A stretch of DNA of 64,000 bases from Bryopsis sp. KO-2023. Its lineage: Eukaryota > Chlorophyta > Ulvophyceae > Bryopsidales > Bryopsidaceae. Location: positions 4,092,001 to 4,156,000 of the forward strand of contig BSYQ01000004.1 of the NCBI GenBank assembly GCA_030272585.1. Reading direction: 5' to 3'. Made by a program: the position numbers and the translations under genes. Positions 58,830 to 64,000 of the stretch are shown one piece after another. The notes under the pieces are model-generated. The model did no database searches. It was not told where the DNA came from and was given only the letters and a program-made list of their open reading frames with translations. The first letter of the stretch is position 1; each line of letters opens with the position of its first letter.

Positions 58830-61800
58830 ATGTGGAGTGCAGTTGTGTTGCTCGTGCTGCTGGCCGCCGCCCAGATCACAACCACCAAAGCCCAAGAAAC
58901 TTCTGGTGACCAAAGCCTTGCGACTCAAAATACTGTATGCGTGAAAGGATCGTTTAGATGTTACGCCAACAGGCTCCCACTGGAGTTGAAGAAAAAAAAA
59001 AAGCTCTGCAGATGAAAACTAAACCGCGGGCACGTTTAAACGTTTTAATCGAAAATTTTCGATTCAGATAAGGCGGCTCCACAATGCAAGGATGTGCGAA
59101 AGCTTCTCAGGTCCACATCTTCCATAGTGCTGGATGCCGATACGCTCGCTGCCGTCGATGGTGGAATTCAGCGCGTCTTGAATTGTTTGCCCCAACGAGC
59201 CGCCGTCCAAATTGACCTTCCAGAGTTGAAGCTCGACGAGACCCTTCAGATTAAGCAACCCGTCTCAATCGAAGGATCGCGCACCTCCATTCCTTGTGTG
59301 GATGGAAACACACAGCCCACCATTGAAATCAGGTGGGGATTGATCATGTCATGTCAATTGACATCAACATGCATGAAGAGTATCCCCCCCCCCTTTTGGA
59401 ATTGAGTAATGTTATTTTTATTTTTATTTTTTCCACAATGTAATTTATGTTTGTTTGAATTGAGTTTTGCTGATGTTGACTAAAATTCTTCTGGATCGAA
59501 ATGACTACAGCGAAATCTCTACCCACGGGAAATAGAGCAAAGTGGATAGTCGATCGCATTTGCATAATGTATAATATATTTGCATAATATATATATTTTC
59601 CCCTCCTTCCAGGTCTGATGGTGTGTTGCTTGCCGGCTTCTCCTTTGTGAAGTGCAACCTCAACAACACATCAGGGCTGTTGCAAATAAAAGGATCTCGA
59701 AATGTAACTCTGAGAGACATGGCATTCGAAAGCAATGCAAACACCAATGGACCGTCATGCCTTTCTGCAATCGATTCCACCATTCATATGCGAAACACCA
59801 CCGCAAAAAACAACACGGGGGTGCACGGAGGGGTGTTTTCCATGGAGAAATCTACGGCTACTGTTGTGGGGTGCTCTTTCGAAGGCAACCATGCTACTCA
59901 ACAAGGAGGAGCCATCCACATGCATGAGTCTGACCTCAATTTATTGAATTCCCGCTTCACTGGAAACCTAGCATTCGATACTGGAGGAGCAATTTTTGCC
60001 GTGGTGCGTCAGAGAATCGGGGAAGATTTTTTAATTTATTTTTTGTCGTAAGAAAAAATCTTGTGCATGGATATGTTAGCAATGTATTTGAAAGTGAATC
60101 TAAGGAAAATCAAATACGAATGTAGAAACAAATGTTTGTTTCTGTTTTCCTTGGAAGGTAGTGCATTGATAGATCCTGACTGCGATTCAATGTTAGGGTG
60201 AGAAGGGGTCTGACGTGAACATAACAGACGTGGAGTTTGGTGGTAACCGGGTTTATGGCGAGTATAAGAACGACTCAACTCACAGAGCTGGAGGGGGGTT
60301 AGCTCTTCTTGGACCGGAATTGAATGCAAGAATCGTGGATGGGATGTTTGTGAACAATTCAGCCGTCAACTTGGGAGGTGCAATCAATGCATTCAACGGA
60401 ACCAGAGTTTTCATGCAAGGTAGCACTTTCATTGAAAATCGATCCGTTCAAGGTGGTGCCATCTTAATGAAGGTGAGAATGTGGTTTTGACAGTATCAAT
60501 GGACTTGAATTTTTTGAATATTGGAGAAGAAACTTACGAGGAGTTTTTTTTGTGGGGTTTTTTCCGCTTGTGCTGTGTTTTCCAGAGCGCCCTCCCCAAT
60601 ATAACCACCCTAGAATTGGAGGGATGTAGTTTTGAAAAAAATCATGCAGAAGGCGGCTTTGAGGGTTTACCACCATTGGGAGGTGCCATTGAAATGATTG
60701 GAAATGGAACTGAGGTCACGTTGAAGGACTGCACTTTCGTTGAAAATAAAGCCGGAGAGCTTGGAGGAGCTGTGCTTGTGGATCAGTCAAAAAGAATGGA
60801 CATCTTCAGGTCCAATTTTGTTGGTAATCGAGTGGGCCAGATGGATATGCACACAACCACCAAGGTGAGCAAAATTGTAGCTTTCTTGAAAGTGATTTTT
60901 TTTTTAAATGTCAGAGATTGCCATTGAAAAAAGCTTCTTGAATTTTACGGGTTTGCAACAATGTTTCGGACATTTTTTCTCACATTTTTTGTTGCGTTTG
61001 ATCTTTGTGAGAGTACCATAGCCTTTAATTATATCAAAATATTGTTTAATTATCAATTAATAATGAGATGAGGGGTGCTCGATCCTGTCAATTGTGATGC
61101 CTTCACAGGGTGCGTCCATAGGAAGCGGAAATGAATCAGTGCTCGCATTTGGAGGGGCGGCGCATTTGTGGGGCGTTCCGAACATCTCTATTGTGGAATC
61201 CAGCTTTACCAAAAACCAGGCGGAAAGTGGCGGCGGGGGGCTTTCTGTTGGGGTAATGATAAAAACAGCGTTGGCAATGCCATCGATCACAAAAGTGCTC
61301 TTATTCCTTGACGTTGCTATCATCCATTTGACCAGGAATTTTAAAAATATAGCTCAGAAGATTTGACGCCCGTACAATCGCTCGGGCAATCCAGACAAAG
61401 AAAAGAATAAACAAAAAAAATAATGGGGGGGGGCTTAAAGTGTGGACCTCTCTTGGACGCAGATTTTTTTTTGGTTGACCCAGAACAAACAACTGCACCA
61501 GTGATGTGCTTGGGAATTTTATTCAACACTATTTTTTTCCATCAATCCAGGCATTTGGAAACCTCGAAGTCAGAGGAACGACATTTGAAAGAAACTCTGT
61601 TGAAGGGAGCGCCAACAGCTATGGGGGTGCCATGACACTGGTGGGAAACGGAACCTCCACCACACTCGACAATGTCACTTTCTCATACAATACGGCTGTA
61701 GTACAAACAGGAGGGGAATCAGCAGGAGGAGGAGCGATGTCCGGCTCCGACATGGGTAGCCTGAAAATCTCTAGATCCACGTTCAACAGAAACAAAGTGG

Positions 61801-63712
61801 TGAAACGACAAGCGGTTCCCATGCAATCCGGCCCCCATGTCAAATCAGAGGTTTGTCTCAGTGTCAATATAATTTTTGCTGTTGGTTTTTGTTTGAATAG
61901 TTCATTAATTGAGGGGCACTTGTTCGTGAAAGCTTCATGCTTTTTTTCATAGGTTGATGATGGGGAACAGAAAGGTTCGTTTCTTGGGGGCGCTCTTTTT
62001 CTTTTGAAAATACCTGACATTTCAATTGAGGATTGCATGTTCACTGGCAACCGAGCAGCAGCAACCGGAGGGGCGATTTCCATCCTGGCACCGGTGGGAG
62101 AAAATTAATTGCTTTTTGTAAGAAGGAAAACACCTCAATTTCTTTTGCGCTCTTTCATTCTCTGTGGTAGTAGTCTGACATGGCCAAAAACAATTTCAGA
62201 AACTGTTGAGGAGGGGGCACTGTTAATTCTACAAGGTACTTTCTTGTGCGTGCACTTGTTTTTTCTTTATGTGTCCTCCCTTCCAAAATTTTTTTTGCAG
62301 GGGGTCGATGCATCTGATGCCAAGATTGTCGGCTGCACATTTGATGGAAATTCAGCTGCTGGCGATTCGAACGCAACCACACTTGGAGGTGGCCTGTATA
62401 TTTCTGGAGGTGTCTTGCGAGCATCCATCAAGGATTCAAATTTCACGAAGAACGGGGCCAATACTTCTGGTGGCGCTTTGTATGGCAGGAAATTTTCCAG
62501 CCTAAAAATATCCCACTCATTGTTTTTTGAAAACCGGGTGGTGAAGGACGACGGGAAGAGCTTTGGGGTACGTCCCCTCAGAAATATTATCTTGTCTGTC
62601 TTTTCAGACATCTTTAATATCTGTTTTTAAAAGTACAGAATTGAGAAAAGGAACATTTGAATAGAATCCTAAAGGTGAGTCCAGTAACCTGTTTTAGTGT
62701 TGGGGTTCTGAGGAGGGGGGGGTAATATGGAAACTGAGACATGAGGCGTGTGCGGTGGTCAATCCAAAGTGATGGACATGATGCTGCTTGGTTAGACAGT
62801 ACATAGCTTACATGAGGCTTTCATGAATTCAAAAAATCGATCGCTGGTATTGTGAACATGAAAATTGAAAGGAAATAGCATTTGTCTCCTAAAAGAGAAA
62901 CTTTCATTTTTCTTTTTTGGACAGGACAGTGTTAACGGGACCAGATACCTTGGTGGAGTTGATATTGCAGTTGGAGGGGCGATTCTTCTGACGGACGTGT
63001 CCGAAACTTTCATTGTCAAGTCCAGCTTTGCCCGTAACAAAGCACAAGATGGTGGAGGAATATATGCTGCGGTACGTGCACGACCCCACATTTCCCTAGG
63101 CAGAATTTTCACACACCGGGGTTAGATTTTCTTACAGGAAGTACCACCAAACTCTCTGTAGCACCAGTCTCAAAACGGTTGCTTTCCCTTATTTTTTCCC
63201 CTATTTTTCCCGTACTTGAGCATAAAAATTGATTTTCCCCTATTTTTGAAAAATAGGGGAAAAACTGCCATTTTGAGACTAGTGTAGAGGAGACTATTCC
63301 CAAAGCAAACGCCTTGTACTTCAGATCGGGCGAAAACACCCAGACATTGCCTGTTTGATGTTCAGTCGCTGGTGTTGGGTGAAGTCAAGTCCTGTGCTGA
63401 TATTGATCAAATTTTCCCTATAGTCATATAACGTCAGGACTCAGCGTCAGGATTCGTTGCATCAGACGCTTTTTTGCAGCATTTCTTGATGTGCTTGCTG
63501 AAGAAATTGATTGGCTTTGTTCCGTCTTTGTACAGACTGTTGATCGGGACAGAGCTCTTGTGCTAATGGAAAGCACAGAGTTCAGCAACAACTTTGCAAG
63601 GGATGACGGTGGAGCAGCTTATTTCTCGAACGCAAACGCAAGCATCGTAGATTCAATTTTCAAAGGAAATAATGCAGAGGGATTTGGAGGTGCAATCCAC
63701 AGTCATTCTGAG
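58830..63712 (+). CDS. Secreted right-handed beta-helix protein, PMP-repeat-like, 3' partial
   Basis: Eleven exons agree in phase: 58830-58905, 59068-59332, 59613-60003, 60197-60472, 60586-60864, 61109-61252, 61551-61850, 61953-62093, 62301-62567, 62925-63071 and 63536-63712 (about 820 residues so far). Residues 1-21 are a clear signal peptide (VVLLVLLAAA core, then a small-residue cleavage region). From exon 3 on, short units repeat with the pattern GGAI/GGGL followed by FxxN (for example GCSFEGNHA then QQGGAI, DCTFVENKA then LGGAV). That is the chlamydial polymorphic-membrane-protein/pectate-lyase-like beta-helix signature. Related proteins are surface adhesins or wall-associated; the role here is unknown. 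Exons from 60197 on are all phase 0-0. The last donor reads GAG|GCAAGT, a GC-type site. The gene continues past the window. Confidence 0.82.
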
Positions 63713-64000
63713 GCAAGTCAGCTTTCCAGGAATAAAAAACAAAACAAAAAACAACACAAGCATCAAAAATTTTACTCTTGAAAAAAGGGATAAATGTAAA
63801 GAGAAAAAGTTCTGGTTTGTGATGGAAGGTTAAGCAAAAAAAACTCATGCAGAAATCACTACTACATTTTTTCATTGTGGAGGAGATGCCATCCTTCATT
63901 AAGCTATTTCGGAAAGAGATCCCTTTGTCTATTTTTCCGTGATCGAAAATCTGTCAAAGAGCCCAAACAGGATTTCCCTGGATATTCTACCGTTGACAAC
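63713..64000 (+). other. intron of the beta-helix gene at the window edge
   Basis: Downstream of the GC-type donor at 63713 no GGAI/FxxN unit is visible to the end, so this is read as intron sequence. Its acceptor would lie outside the window. Confidence 0.5.

Overview
The window is nuclear DNA from a eukaryote of the green lineage. Spliceosomal GT-AG introns interrupt almost every gene, and the recognisable products include a plastid-type signal peptide peptidase SPPA, a plant-type PEX22 peroxin, an ALMT/FUSC-like membrane protein and an ankyrin-TPR protein of the plant TPR10 type. An alga or early streptophyte fits best; I cannot name a genus. Products were called by reading conserved motifs by eye. 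Exon borders were set by splice consensus plus phase agreement, so they are models and not transcript evidence.

Layout. 0-0.4 kb: one minus-strand exon with an RPAP3 C-terminal-like domain. 1.8-3.2 kb: PEX22 (+). 4.5-5.8 kb: a decayed dispersed repeat whose second copy lies at 47.2-47.6 kb. 6.3-10.3 kb: a complete nine-exon FUSC/ALMT-like gene (-). 12.2-17.9 kb: a WDR70 locus rebuilt into two 1,321-bp inverted arms around a 3.0-kb spacer; the left copy breaks off early in the WD40 domain, while the right copy joins N-terminus to C-terminus in frame without the WD40 domain. 18-25.8 kb: poorly resolved plus-strand ORFs, an ankyrin fragment and two tRNA-type sequences (Gly-GCC intact, Ile-AAU-like degenerate).

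25.8-33.9 kb: an intron-rich Crypton-type tyrosine recombinase gene (-). Its twelve modelled exons agree in phase throughout, and one intron carries a 91-bp satellite with dimeric higher-order organisation. 34.4-35.3 kb: a GC-rich island with strong palindromes. 35.9-38.5 kb: a condensin CAP-D2 fragment (+) lacking both ends. 38.9-39.5 kb: about 19 copies of a CCCCGCACAG motif, many of them in a 120-bp-arm foldback.

42.9-46.9 kb: a complete poly(A)-binding protein gene (+) with four RRMs, a PPGL-rich linker and an MLLE domain. 49.0-53.8 kb: a complete SPPA gene (-) with a putative transit peptide. 54.3-56.9 kb: a complete ankyrin-TPR gene (+). 58.8 kb to the end: a secreted right-handed beta-helix (PMP-repeat-like) protein (+), truncated by the window edge and built of mostly phase-0 exons.

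The intact genes are unrelated housekeeping functions (peroxisome import, translation, plastid proteolysis, chaperone co-factor, transport). Between them lie repeats, broken genes and a recombinase gene, so the window looks like gene islands in rearranged, repeat-bearing DNA.
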